Assembly: GCA_030430155.1 (NCBI GenBank)
Contig: JAUIFV010000014.1
Coordinates: 1-48,204 of the forward strand
From: Gammaproteobacteria bacterium
GTDB lineage: Bacteria; Pseudomonadota; Gammaproteobacteria; Xanthomonadales; SZUA-5
Reading direction: 5' to 3'
Length of the DNA: 48,204 bases
The position numbers and the translations under genes were made by a program. The notes beneath the pieces are model-generated. The model was not told the origin of the DNA, did no database searches, and saw only the letters and a list, made by a program, of their open reading frames with translations. Below are positions 36,962 to 44,369 of the stretch, piece by piece (within the stretch, counting starts at the first letter, position 1; each line of letters opens with the position of its first letter).

Positions 36962-36991
36962 CGTGTTTCGCATCCGCCCGCTTGCTACGGG

Positions 36992-39112
36992 CTACCAGAT
37001 GGCGATTCGATCATCGCCGCTGCGCACCATCGCATCATCGTCGCTGCATTCGAAGGCGGCAGCGAAGGCAGGCATGTTCTCCAGCGGGCCGACCGCACGG
37101 AACTTGCCGGGAGCGTGCGAATCGGTGGTCAGGCGGACTTCCATTTCCTTGTCCGTGTAGTTGCGCCGCCACACCGTGGCCCAGTTCATGAAGAAGCGCT
37201 GGTCCTGACTCAATCCGTCAATGGTGGGATCGGCGTAATCCTCGCCCTGAGCCAGCTTGAGCGCGTCGTAGGCCACGGTCAGACCACCCAGATCGGCGAT
37301 GTTCTCGCCCAGGGTCAGGTTGCCGTTGACGAACTTGCCGGGCAGCGCCTCGTAGGCGTCGAACTGCGCCACCAGCTGCTCGGTCTTGGCCTTGAAGCCC
37401 TCGGCATCGCTGGGCTCCCACCAGTTGTTGAAGCTGCCGGCGGCGTCAAAGCGGCTGCCCTGATCGTCATAGCCGTGCAGCATCTCGTGACCGATCACCG
37501 CGCCGATACCGCCGTAGTTGCGCGCATCATCCGCTTCGGCATCGAAGAACGGCGGCTGCAGGATCGCCGCGGGGAAGGTGATCTCGTTCTGCAGCGGGTT
37601 GTAGTAGGCGTTGATGGTCTGCGGGGTCATGCCCCACTCGGTCTTGTCCTTGGGCTTGCCGACCTTGGCCATCTCGAACTGATGGTTGAAGGCCTGTGCG
37701 GCAAGGAAATTGCCCACGTAGCTGTCGCGGCTGGTCTGCAGTCCGGACCAATCCCGCCACTTGTCCGGGTAGCCGATCTTGGGGGTGAAGCTGGCCCATT
37801 TCTCCAGCGCCTTGGCCTTGGTTTCCTCGCTCATCCAGGCCAGATTTTCCAGCCGCACCTTCAGCGCCGCCGACAGATTGGCCACCAGTTGCTCCATCGC
37901 CGCCTTGGATTCGGGCGGGAAGGCCACTTCCACATAGAGCTCGCCCAGGGCCTCACCCACCGAGCCGTTGACCACATTGAGCACCCGCTTCCAGCGCGCC
38001 AGCTGCTCCTGCTGACCGCGCAGGGCCTTGCCATAGAAGGCGAAATTCTGATCGGCGTAGGCCTTGCTCAGATAGGGCGCAGCGTTGTCGATGGTGTGGA
38101 AGCGCAAATAGGCCTGCCATTGCTCCATCGGCACTGACGTGTACAGCTCGTTGAGCTTGGCGAAGAAATCCGGGTTGGACAGGGAGAACTGCTCGGGCGC
38201 CTGCAGTCCGCTGGCGGCGAAGAAGTCGGTCCACGGGAAGCTGGGGGTGATCGCATCGGCATCAGCGACGCTGACCGGGTTGTAGAACTTGGACACGTCG
38301 CGAGACATGTCTTCGCGCGAATAGGAGACCTCGGCCAGGGTGGTTTCCAGTGCCATGATCGATGCAGCCTGGGCCGCGGCCTCTTCTTCACTGGCGCCGG
38401 CGATGCTCAGCAGCTTGGCGATATGATCCTGATATGCCGCACGCGCCTCGGCGTGCTTGTCGTCGCTGTAATAGGTCTTGTCGGGCAAGCCCAGGCCGCC
38501 CTGGGTGACGTAGAGGATGACCTTGTCGGAATCCTTGAAGTCGGACTCCGGACCGAAGCCGAACAGCATGCCGCGACCTTCGCTGTGACCCTTACGCAGG
38601 TAGGCGACCAGATCCTCCGCGCTGCTCAGCGCCGCGACCTCATCAAGCATCGGCTGAATCGGGCTCAGACCGGCAGCTTCGATCGCCGCCTCGTCCATGC
38701 CGGTGGCCCAGAAATCGCCGATCAGCTTGTGCAGACCGGTGGCATCGGATTCACCCGCGGCGGCCTCAACGATCTGCCGCTGCACCGCCAGCGAGCGCTC
38801 CTGCAGGACCTCAAAACTGCCCCAGGTGGTGCGGTCGCCGGGAATCGGATTGGCTGCCAGCCATTGCTTGTTGACGTGGCCATTGAAGTCCACACAGGCG
38901 GCAATGGAGGAATCCAGATCGCTGGCTTTGAACTCCAGGTAACCCGGCAGCTTGGATTCATCGATCTGCAGCTTGGCCGCTGCTGGCTCAGCCTGCGCGA
39001 CCGGCTCGCTGGCCGCAGGCGCTGGTGCCTGGTCCTCGCTGCAGGCGATCAGGGTCAAAGCGGCGGCCAGCGCCAGGGTCAGGGGCTTTAGTGCAAATCG
39101 ATTCAGATTCAT
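36992..39112 (-). CDS. M13-family zinc metallopeptidase lipoprotein (PepO/neprilysin type)
   Basis: A 706-residue M13 endopeptidase. The N-terminus is a lipoprotein signal (LTLALAAALTLIAC with Cys near residue 25), followed by an Ala/Pro/Glu-rich spacer, so the enzyme is anchored to the periplasmic face of a membrane. The catalytic site is VIGHEMLHGYDDQGSRFDA (HExxH near residue 540) with the third ligand in LTLGENIADLGG near 602. NAYYNPLQNEITFPAAILQPP matches the substrate-binding Asn-Ala-Tyr-Tyr segment of neprilysin. The chain ends DDRIAIW rather than the Cys-x-x-Trp usual in mammalian M13 enzymes. ATG 39112 is preceded by GAAGGA; upstream frame is not homologous. Substrates unknown; single-gene unit with its own terminator. 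Confidence 0.92.
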   Translation of the reverse strand: MNLNRFALKPLTLALAAALTLIACSEDQAPAPAASEPVAQAEPAAAKLQIDESKLPGYLEFKASDLDSSIAACVDFNGHVNKQWLAANPIPGDRTTWGSFEVLQERSLAVQRQIVEAAAGESDATGLHKLIGDFWATGMDEAAIEAAGLSPIQPMLDEVAALSSAEDLVAYLRKGHSEGRGMLFGFGPESDFKDSDKVILYVTQGGLGLPDKTYYSDDKHAEARAAYQDHIAKLLSIAGASEEEAAAQAASIMALETTLAEVSYSREDMSRDVSKFYNPVSVADADAITPSFPWTDFFAASGLQAPEQFSLSNPDFFAKLNELYTSVPMEQWQAYLRFHTIDNAAPYLSKAYADQNFAFYGKALRGQQEQLARWKRVLNVVNGSVGEALGELYVEVAFPPESKAAMEQLVANLSAALKVRLENLAWMSEETKAKALEKWASFTPKIGYPDKWRDWSGLQTSRDSYVGNFLAAQAFNHQFEMAKVGKPKDKTEWGMTPQTINAYYNPLQNEITFPAAILQPPFFDAEADDARNYGGIGAVIGHEMLHGYDDQGSRFDAAGSFNNWWEPSDAEGFKAKTEQLVAQFDAYEALPGKFVNGNLTLGENIADLGGLTVAYDALKLAQGEDYADPTIDGLSQDQRFFMNWATVWRRNYTDKEMEVRLTTDSHAPGKFRAVGPLENMPAFAAAFECSDDDAMVRSGDDRIAIW

Positions 39113-39205
39113 TGGTCCTTCCACAGTTCGGTATCCGCGAGGGCGGATTTGGGGACGCACACCATACTCGGCTTGACAGCAAAAGCCAGCCGCCACAGGT
39201 CACGG

Positions 39206-39478
39206 CTACTTCGTGCTGTGCGCCGAGCGCTGCAGCGGGATAACCTCGGCCGAACGATTGGCCGGGCAGCGCGTTCGTGCGCCGCAGCCGGCGCAGGCGC
39301 TGTTTGGGACGGCCGCGGCGCGCGCGATCCCCGGCAGCAAAGTCGCGGCCGGCGTATCTGAGCAGCGGCGCTGCAGACGGCGGACCAGGGCGACCCGCAG
39401 ATCGGCGGGGCAAATGAACCAGACGCAGTAAGCCGCCGCTATCAGCACAATCAGGCCCACCAGCAGCTGCTCAACCAT
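39206..39478 (-). CDS. FeoB-associated Cys-rich small membrane protein
   Basis: A 90-residue frame whose ATG overlaps the feoB stop (TGATG). It has one N-terminal membrane helix (LLVGLIVLIAAAYCVWFI, residues about 5-22), a basic stretch, then SACAGCGARTRCPA, a Cys-x2-Cys-x5-Cys motif like that of FeoB-associated Cys-rich proteins. It is longer than the ~50-residue classic form because about 30 residues separate helix and Cys cluster. Position as third gene of feoABx implies a role in ferrous iron import, perhaps as a metal or redox adaptor, replacing the winged-helix FeoC of enterics, but the function of the family is not settled. Confidence 0.75.
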   Translation of the reverse strand: MVEQLLVGLIVLIAAAYCVWFICPADLRVALVRRLQRRCSDTPAATLLPGIARAAAVPNSACAGCGARTRCPANRSAEVIPLQRSAHSTK

Positions 39479-41361
39479 CAGCCCGCTCCCAACGCCACGG
39501 CGATCTGGTAGGTGAAAAAGGCGGCCAGCCAGGCCAGCCCGAACAGATAGCCCGCAGCCAGCAGCGGATAGCGCCAGGACTGGGTTTCGCGCTTGATCAC
39601 CGCCAGCGTCGGCAGGCACTGCGGGGCAAACACATACCAGGCCAATAGTGCGAGCGCGGTCGCCAGAGACCACTGCTGGGCGACGATGGTGCCCAGCGCG
39701 GCCGCTTCGTCGGCGCCGCCGGAAACCGCGTAGACGGTGGCCAGCGCGCCCACCGCGACCTCGCGCGCGGCAAGCCCGGGGACCAGGGCGACACAGATCT
39801 CCCAGCTGAAGCCCAGCGGCGCGAACAGCGGCTGGATCAGGTGGCCGATCATCCCGGCGTAGCTGTGGTCGATGGCCGGCCCGATGGCGTCGATGGGCGC
39901 CGCCGGGTAGCTGGACAGCGCCCACAGCACGATCATCATCGCCAAGATGATCCCGCCCACCCGACGCAGGAAGATCTTCACCCGCTCCAAAAGGCCGAGC
40001 AGCAGATTGCGCAGATTCGGCAGCCGCCAGGTCGGCAGTTCCATCATCAACGGATGGTGCGCCAAGCTGCCGCCGAAGCGCTGCATCACCCAGGCTACGG
40101 CCATCGCGCTGACGATGCCGGACAGATAAAGCCCGAACAGCACCAGCCCCTGCAGATTGAACACCCCGGCCACGCTTTGCTCGGGAATAAAGGCGGCGAT
40201 CAGCAGCGCGTAGACCGGCAATCGCGCCGAGCAGGTCATCAGCGGCGCGATCAGTATGGTGGTCAATCGATCGCGTGTATTGCTGATCACCCGCGTCGCC
40301 ATGATCCCGGGAATGGCGCAGGCGAAGCTGGACAGCAGCGGGATGAAGGAGCGACCGGACAGCCCCACCTTGCCCATGAAGCGGTCGAGCAGGAAGGCCG
40401 CGCGCGGCAGATAGCCGGAATCCTCCAGGGCCAGAATGAAGGCGAACAGGATCACGATCTGCGGCAGGAAGATGATCACCCCGCCGACCCCGGCAATGAT
40501 GCCGTCGACCAGCAGGCTGCGCAGCGGGCCCTCGCTCATCATGCCGCCGACCTGTACGCCGACCCAGCCGGTCGCGGCGTCGATGGCATCCATCGGCAGG
40601 CCAGCCCAGCTGAACACGGCCTGGAACATCAGCAGCAGCACCGCCGCCAGGATCACCAGGCCTAGCAACGGATGCATCACCACCCGATCGATGCTCTCGT
40701 CCCAGCGCCGCTCGCCTTCGCCGCTGGCAACCACCTGTTCCAGGATCTCCCGCACCTGACGGTGGGTTTGGGTGACCTGGTCCAGTGAAGGGGTCTTCCA
40801 TTCCGGCGCATGCTCGGCGACTGCGGCATAGTCGATTTCATCCAGACTGGCCAGCAGCCGGTCGGCGCCGTGTCTGGCGATCCCGACCGTGCTCACCACC
40901 GGCATGCCGAGCAGCTCGCTGAGCTTGTGGGTGTCCACGCGGATGCCGCGACGCTCGGCCAGATCGCTCATATTCAGCGCCAGCAGCATCGGAATGCCCA
41001 GCTGACGCACTTCCAGCACCAGGCGCAGATTCAGGCGCAGATTGGTGGCGTCGGTGACACAGATCAGTAGTTCGGGACGTTCCTCATCGCTCAGTCGCCC
41101 CAGCAGCACGTCCCGAGTCACTGCCTCGTCGGCGCTGTCGGCATTGAGGCTATAGGCCCCCGGCAGATCCAGCACGCGATAACTGCGCCCGGACGGCGAG
41201 GCGACGCGCCCTTCCTTGCGCTCCACGGTGACCCCGGCGTAGTTGGCCACCTTCTGGCGACTGCCGGTGAGCAAATTGAACAGCGCGGTTTTGCCGCAGT
41301 TGGGATTGCCCAATAGCGCCACCCGGCGCGGCGCATCCAATGCGGCTGTAGCGGCGGTCAT
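39478..41361 (-). CDS. feoB: Ferrous iron transporter B (GTPase/permease)
   Basis: Inner-membrane Fe(II) transporter, 627 residues, in the shorter size class of FeoB. The N-terminal G domain has G1 LLGNPNCGKTALFN near 17-30, G2 around NYAGVTVERKEG, G3 DLPGAYSLNADS, and G4 LNMSD. Two Gate-type permease halves follow, with IFLPQIVILFAFILALEDSGY and RFMGKVGLSGRSFIPLLSSF, then SCSARLPVYALLIAAFIP in which Cys-x-x-Arg-Leu-Pro resembles the conserved Gate Cys motif. The start overlaps feoA by 4 bases (ATGA) and the stop overlaps the small Cys-rich gene by one. A Fur-box-like site stands upstream of feoA. Confidence 0.96.
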   Translation of the reverse strand: MTAATAALDAPRRVALLGNPNCGKTALFNLLTGSRQKVANYAGVTVERKEGRVASPSGRSYRVLDLPGAYSLNADSADEAVTRDVLLGRLSDEERPELLICVTDATNLRLNLRLVLEVRQLGIPMLLALNMSDLAERRGIRVDTHKLSELLGMPVVSTVGIARHGADRLLASLDEIDYAAVAEHAPEWKTPSLDQVTQTHRQVREILEQVVASGEGERRWDESIDRVVMHPLLGLVILAAVLLLMFQAVFSWAGLPMDAIDAATGWVGVQVGGMMSEGPLRSLLVDGIIAGVGGVIIFLPQIVILFAFILALEDSGYLPRAAFLLDRFMGKVGLSGRSFIPLLSSFACAIPGIMATRVISNTRDRLTTILIAPLMTCSARLPVYALLIAAFIPEQSVAGVFNLQGLVLFGLYLSGIVSAMAVAWVMQRFGGSLAHHPLMMELPTWRLPNLRNLLLGLLERVKIFLRRVGGIILAMMIVLWALSSYPAAPIDAIGPAIDHSYAGMIGHLIQPLFAPLGFSWEICVALVPGLAAREVAVGALATVYAVSGGADEAAALGTIVAQQWSLATALALLAWYVFAPQCLPTLAVIKRETQSWRYPLLAAGYLFGLAWLAAFFTYQIAVALGAG

Positions 41362-41681
41362 TGGCCCTCATCCAGCAAATCGACCAGCACGTGCTCGGCC
41401 TCGTGCCGACGCAGCGCGAACATGGTGCCGCCCACGCGCACCGCCAGCGGCTCCCGACCGCCGGGCCCCAGCGCCATCACCCGCACCGCCTCGCCGGGCA
41501 CAAAGCCGATCTCCAGCAGCCGCAGCACCAGCTGCTCACCGTGGCCGTGGGAAGGGGACGGCAGGCGCAGCTCGCGTACCCGCGCTCGCTGACCCAGCTT
41601 CAGCTGCGAAAGCGGCAGCGGCGGCGCCGGATGGGCCACATCGAGCGGCGTCTTGTCGACTTCGGAGGCAGCAGACCACAT
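41358..41681 (-). CDS. feoA: Ferrous iron transport protein A
   Basis: A 107-residue cytoplasmic SH3-like protein that supports FeoB. The core runs from LPLSQLKLGQRARVREL through LRLLEIGFVPGEAVRVMALGPGG, VRVGGTMFALRRHEAEHVLV, all typical of FeoA. The N-terminal 25 residues (MWSAASEVDKTPLDVAHPAP) exceed the family core, and translation may instead begin internally at a non-ATG codon, but ATG 41681 is the only nearby ATG. Four-base overlap with feoB implies coupled translation. A Fur-box-like palindrome lies about 52 bases upstream. Confidence 0.93.
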   Translation of the reverse strand: MWSAASEVDKTPLDVAHPAPPLPLSQLKLGQRARVRELRLPSPSHGHGEQLVLRLLEIGFVPGEAVRVMALGPGGREPLAVRVGGTMFALRRHEAEHVLVDLLDEGQ

Positions 41682-41732
41682 GCAGCGAGCCCAGCGCGGG
41701 GAGGGGCTACATGTTACGACGAGCGCGAGTCA

Positions 41733-41753
41733 AAATGCGAATGACTCTCGTTT
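41733..41753. promoter_or_regulatory. Probable Fur box upstream of feoA
   Basis: AAATGCGAATGACTCTCGTTT is an imperfect palindrome matching the proteobacterial Fur pattern (like GCGAATGATTCTCATT sites). Centred about 62 bases upstream of the feoA start, it would let iron-loaded Fur repress feoAB. By eye only; no weight-matrix score. Confidence 0.6.
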
Positions 41754-41767
41754 GTGGAGAGGGGCGA

Positions 41768-41902
41768 GGGCACAGGGCCCAGGAAGAGCTGGCAAGTACG
41801 GCGCTCGTTTCTCGGCCCTGGCAAGAAAGAGGGCCCAGGGCTCAGGGCATAGGGCCCAGAAGTGCGGGCAGGTCTGGCGCTCTTTTCTGGGCCCTGGGCC
41901 CT
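41768..41902. repeat. Composite heptanucleotide repeat region between feoA and the BNR gene
   Basis: Units GGGCACA and GGGCCCA lie at 41768-41781, GGGCCCA, GGGCTCA, GGGCATA and GGGCCCA at 41831-41858, and GGGCCCT twice at 41889-41902, the last meeting the BNR stop codon. Between them two imperfect direct repeats of about 40 bases (41791-41829 and 41867-41911; shared GGCGCTC-TTTCT) show that the region grew by segment duplication. The 30 bases 41830-41859 recur exactly, inverted, at 43031-43060. Confidence 0.88.
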
Positions 41903-42998
41903 AGCAAAAAGCCACCGCCGCCACCGGCGGCAGGTGACCGCTGATCTGCTTCCAATGGTCGCCCTGGTCCTCGCTGACCCAAAGATTGCCCGTCGTGCTG
42001 GCGAAGGCCAGACGTTGGCCGCTGGAGTCGATGGCCAGCGCGTGCCGATACGTCAAATCGTAAGACGGACCCTCCGGAAGGCCGCTGCGCAACTGCTGAA
42101 AACTGCGCCCGCCGTCGCGGGTGCGAACAACGCAGAGTCGGGCGTCGACGGGCACCCGCTTTTCGTCCTTGACCGCAGGGACGAACCAGGCGCTCTGGCC
42201 ATCGTTGGGGTCAACTGCGACGGCGAAGCCGAATGAGGAGGGTGGCACCTTGATCTCCTCCCACAGGGCGCCCCCGTCAGTAGAGCGAAACACGCCGTTG
42301 TGATGCTGCACCCACAGCTGATCAGGATCCTTGGCGCACTGCACCATGCAGTGTGGGTCCTGGATGGCTTCGTCCTCGCTCAGCTCGGGCGGCATGTAGT
42401 CGGCGCGCATGCCGCGGCAGCGGATAGTCCAGGTCTGGCCGTCGTCCTGGCTGTGCCAAACGCCGCCGCAAGACACCGCAACGCGCAGCTCCGAACTGCT
42501 CCGGGGATCGACGCAGATGGAGTGGATCCCAGGCCAGTCATAGCCGCCGCCGAACCAACGCTCGCGTTCCGGCCGCTCCCATAGACCGCGCAGCAGATAC
42601 CAGCTGGCGCCGTGGTCATCAGAGCGAAACAGCCCACCGGGAATGGTGCCTGCCCAGAGCCGGCCGGGTTGATCGGCACCGCCAGCCGCCAGCGTCCATA
42701 GCAGCTGCAGGGCGGCCGGCTGCGGCTCCTTTCCATCACCTCCACCAACGCGGTCCTGCTCGGCATAGGCCGGCACTGCAATCTCGGTCCAGCTTTCGCC
42801 CTGATCGCTGGAGCGATGCAGCTTGCAGCCGAAATGGCCCAGGTTAAGCGCCGCATACCAGCTGCCGTCACGCTGGTCGCAAAGCGTGTAGCTGAGGTTG
42901 TCGCCAAGAAAGTGCACCGCCTGCTGCGCCCAGCCTTGGGCGCCGCGATCGAATACGAATAGACCCTTGCGGGTGGACAGCAACAAACGCTCGCTCAT
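41901..42998 (-). CDS. Cytoplasmic WD40/YVTN/BNR-type beta-propeller protein
   Basis: A 365-residue protein without signal peptide. It starts MSERLLLSTRKGLFVFDRG and contains several Asp-box/BNR motifs: RSSDQGESWTE, RSDDHGASWYL, HSQDDGQTWTI, RSTDGGALWEE, RTRDGGRSFQQ and VSEDQGDHWKQ, enough for a six-bladed propeller. Related genes are often labelled exo-alpha-sialidase or glycosyl hydrolase, but no sialidase active-site set is visible and the protein is cytoplasmic. The next gene upstream on the same strand encodes a MoaD/ThiS-like protein. I recall this pairing recurring in other genomes, so the two probably work together, in an unknown process. Heptamer arrays flank the gene on both sides. 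Confidence 0.8.
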   Translation of the reverse strand: MSERLLLSTRKGLFVFDRGAQGWAQQAVHFLGDNLSYTLCDQRDGSWYAALNLGHFGCKLHRSSDQGESWTEIAVPAYAEQDRVGGGDGKEPQPAALQLLWTLAAGGADQPGRLWAGTIPGGLFRSDDHGASWYLLRGLWERPERERWFGGGYDWPGIHSICVDPRSSSELRVAVSCGGVWHSQDDGQTWTIRCRGMRADYMPPELSEDEAIQDPHCMVQCAKDPDQLWVQHHNGVFRSTDGGALWEEIKVPPSSFGFAVAVDPNDGQSAWFVPAVKDEKRVPVDARLCVVRTRDGGRSFQQLRSGLPEGPSYDLTYRHALAIDSSGQRLAFASTTGNLWVSEDQGDHWKQISGHLPPVAAVAFC

Positions 42999-43018
42999 CT
43001 ACGACCTCCCGATTGGCT

Positions 43019-43067
43019 GGGCCCTGAGCCCTGGGCCCTATGCCCTGAGCCCTGGGCCCTGGGCCCT
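43019..43067. repeat. Heptanucleotide array upstream of the BNR gene
   Basis: Seven units in exact register: GGGCCCT, GAGCCCT, GGGCCCT, ATGCCCT, GAGCCCT, GGGCCCT, GGGCCCT. Bases 43031-43060 are the exact reverse complement of 41830-41859 on the other side of the BNR gene. Confidence 0.92.
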
Positions 43068-43089
43068 GATCAATACCCCAGCCTGCAAA

Positions 43090-43249
43090 TTTCATGAGTC
43101 TTCTACTGCGGCCGCCGGAGAGCAACTGTGGCGCGATCTGCTCCCTCCTATCGACTCGACGTACTGTTCAAGTACGCCTTCATCGATCTCCAGTCCGCGG
43201 ACCGCACCACAGCAGCTCTCCAACGCCCTCGCAACGAACACTCATGAAA
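43090..43249. repeat. 160-bp inverted-repeat element between the ubiquitin-like and BNR genes
   Basis: Perfect 10-bp terminal inverted repeats (TTTCATGAGT / ACTCATGAAA) enclose further complementary arms: GGAGAGC-CTGTGG-GCG near 43117-43136 and its complement near 43203-43222. A smaller hairpin CGTACT/AGTACG sits near the centre. The whole could fold into one long hairpin in the transcript joining the two genes. No target duplication or open frame was found. It may be a small MITE/REP-type element or a structured intercistronic RNA. Confidence 0.65.
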
Positions 43250-43257
43250 CATGCGGG

Positions 43258-43545
43258 CTAGCCGCCCGACAATGCCTGCATGATATAGACCTCCGAATCG
43301 ACCTCCAGCGGTTGGCTCAAATCGGTCTTGCTGGGCACGACTGTGTTGTTGACAAAGACCGTTACGTGATGACGCAGCCGACCGTGCTCATCGACCACGT
43401 AGCCGCGTAGCTGCGGCGAGTGGGCGAACAGCGCTCTCAGGAGCTCGTCCAAGTTGGCCGCATTGAATCGCAGCTGATCGGCCGGCTGCTCGTCAGCCGA
43501 CGCAATCCAGCGTCTCAAAGCCGATCCCAAGCTGACCTTTGCCAT
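43258..43545 (-). CDS. MoaD/ThiS-type ubiquitin-like protein ending in Gly-Gly
   Basis: A 95-residue beta-grasp protein. The segments KVSLGSALRRWI at the N-terminus, ANLDELLRALFAHSPQLRGYV, HVTVFVNNTVV and the C-terminal EVDSEVYIMQALSGG match MoaD/ThiS-family sulfur carriers; the terminal Gly-Gly is the residue pair adenylated by E1-like enzymes. Neither molybdopterin nor thiazole genes are adjacent, and no MoeB/ThiF-type activating enzyme or JAMM protease is in the window. It therefore is probably neither the housekeeping MoaD nor ThiS. Its partner appears to be the downstream BNR propeller, from which it is separated by the 160-bp inverted repeat and a heptamer array. Confidence 0.85.
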   Translation of the reverse strand: MAKVSLGSALRRWIASADEQPADQLRFNAANLDELLRALFAHSPQLRGYVVDEHGRLRHHVTVFVNNTVVPSKTDLSQPLEVDSEVYIMQALSGG

Positions 43546-43686
43546 CCTTTATACCCCTCCGCCCGAGCGGAACCCCCTTCCGGGGAAATCGCCACCATCA
43601 TGCCGCAGAGCGTTCGCCGCTGTCTCCGTTGGCGACCAATCACTGCCTAACCGGCGATCGCGGCGGGCGAACACTCTTCGCAGCCC

Positions 43687-44265
43687 TCAGCCATAATCTG
43701 CCTCACCACTGCCCAGCTCCTTGAGCAGCCACGCCCGCGCCTGCACCCAGCGGCGGGCGACGGTGCGCGCTGACTGGTCCATCAGCGCAGCACAATCCTC
43801 CACGCTCATCCCGCCAAACCAGCGCAACTCAACCACCTGCGCCATCTGCGCGTCGAGCGACGCCAGGCGGGTTAGGGCAGCGTCCAGCTCCAGCAGCTCA
43901 GCCGGATCGCTGCCCAGTTCGGCACCGGCCGCCGACAGCGATGTGCGACTGTAGTCGCCGCCCCGCTTGCCGCGACTAATTGCCCTCGCATGGTCGACCA
44001 GCACCCGGCGCATGGCAATGGCGGCCACGGCGATGAAGTGCTGGCGATCCTGCAAATCCGGCAGCTCGCTGCCGACCATGCGCAGATAGGTTTCGTGGAC
44101 CAACGCGGTCGCGCTCAGCGTGTGCCCTTGGCGCTCATTGGCGATGCGTGCGGCGGCCAGGTCCTTCAGCTGCTGATAGACCACCGGCATCAACTGGTCC
44201 ATCGCCGCCGAATCTCCGGCGCCGATCTGGGCCAAAAGCTCGGTAATGGGGGTGTCGTCGCTCAT
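43687..44265 (-). CDS. ECF-type RNA polymerase sigma factor (TIGR02999-like)
   Basis: A 192-residue extracytoplasmic-function sigma factor. Region 2 includes LMPVVYQQLKDLAAARI and HTLSATALVHETYLRMVG, and HFIAVAAIAMRRVLVDHARA matches the subgroup usually found beside Ser/Thr kinases. Region 4 is VVELRWFGGMSVEDCAALM followed by RTVARRWVQARAWLLKEL. ATG 44265 was preferred over TTG 44274. It is divergent from the kinase-TPR gene, with only about 100 bases between them; the kinase probably controls the sigma factor's activity, as proposed for such pairs, because no anti-sigma factor gene is nearby. Target promoters are not identified. Confidence 0.9.
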   Translation of the reverse strand: MSDDTPITELLAQIGAGDSAAMDQLMPVVYQQLKDLAAARIANERQGHTLSATALVHETYLRMVGSELPDLQDRQHFIAVAAIAMRRVLVDHARAISRGKRGGDYSRTSLSAAGAELGSDPAELLELDAALTRLASLDAQMAQVVELRWFGGMSVEDCAALMDQSARTVARRWVQARAWLLKELGSGEADYG

Positions 44266-44369
44266 CGAACTCAAGGCAGTGACCGTCGCTGAAGTTTACT
44301 TTGCTTCACCGAAAGCTTGCGCGGCGATCTGTGGGGAGGGAATCTGTGGCACTTGGCGCAGGAGAGGCG

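Noticed and set aside
36296-38137. Long open frame on the plus strand opposite the peptidase genes
   Set aside because: It is an antisense shadow of two well-supported minus-strand metallopeptidase genes in GC-rich DNA and has no recognisable domains.
41901-42998. Sialidase (exo-alpha-sialidase) activity for the BNR protein
   Set aside because: BNR motifs are shared by many propellers; no sialidase active-site arrangement is evident and the protein has no export signal.
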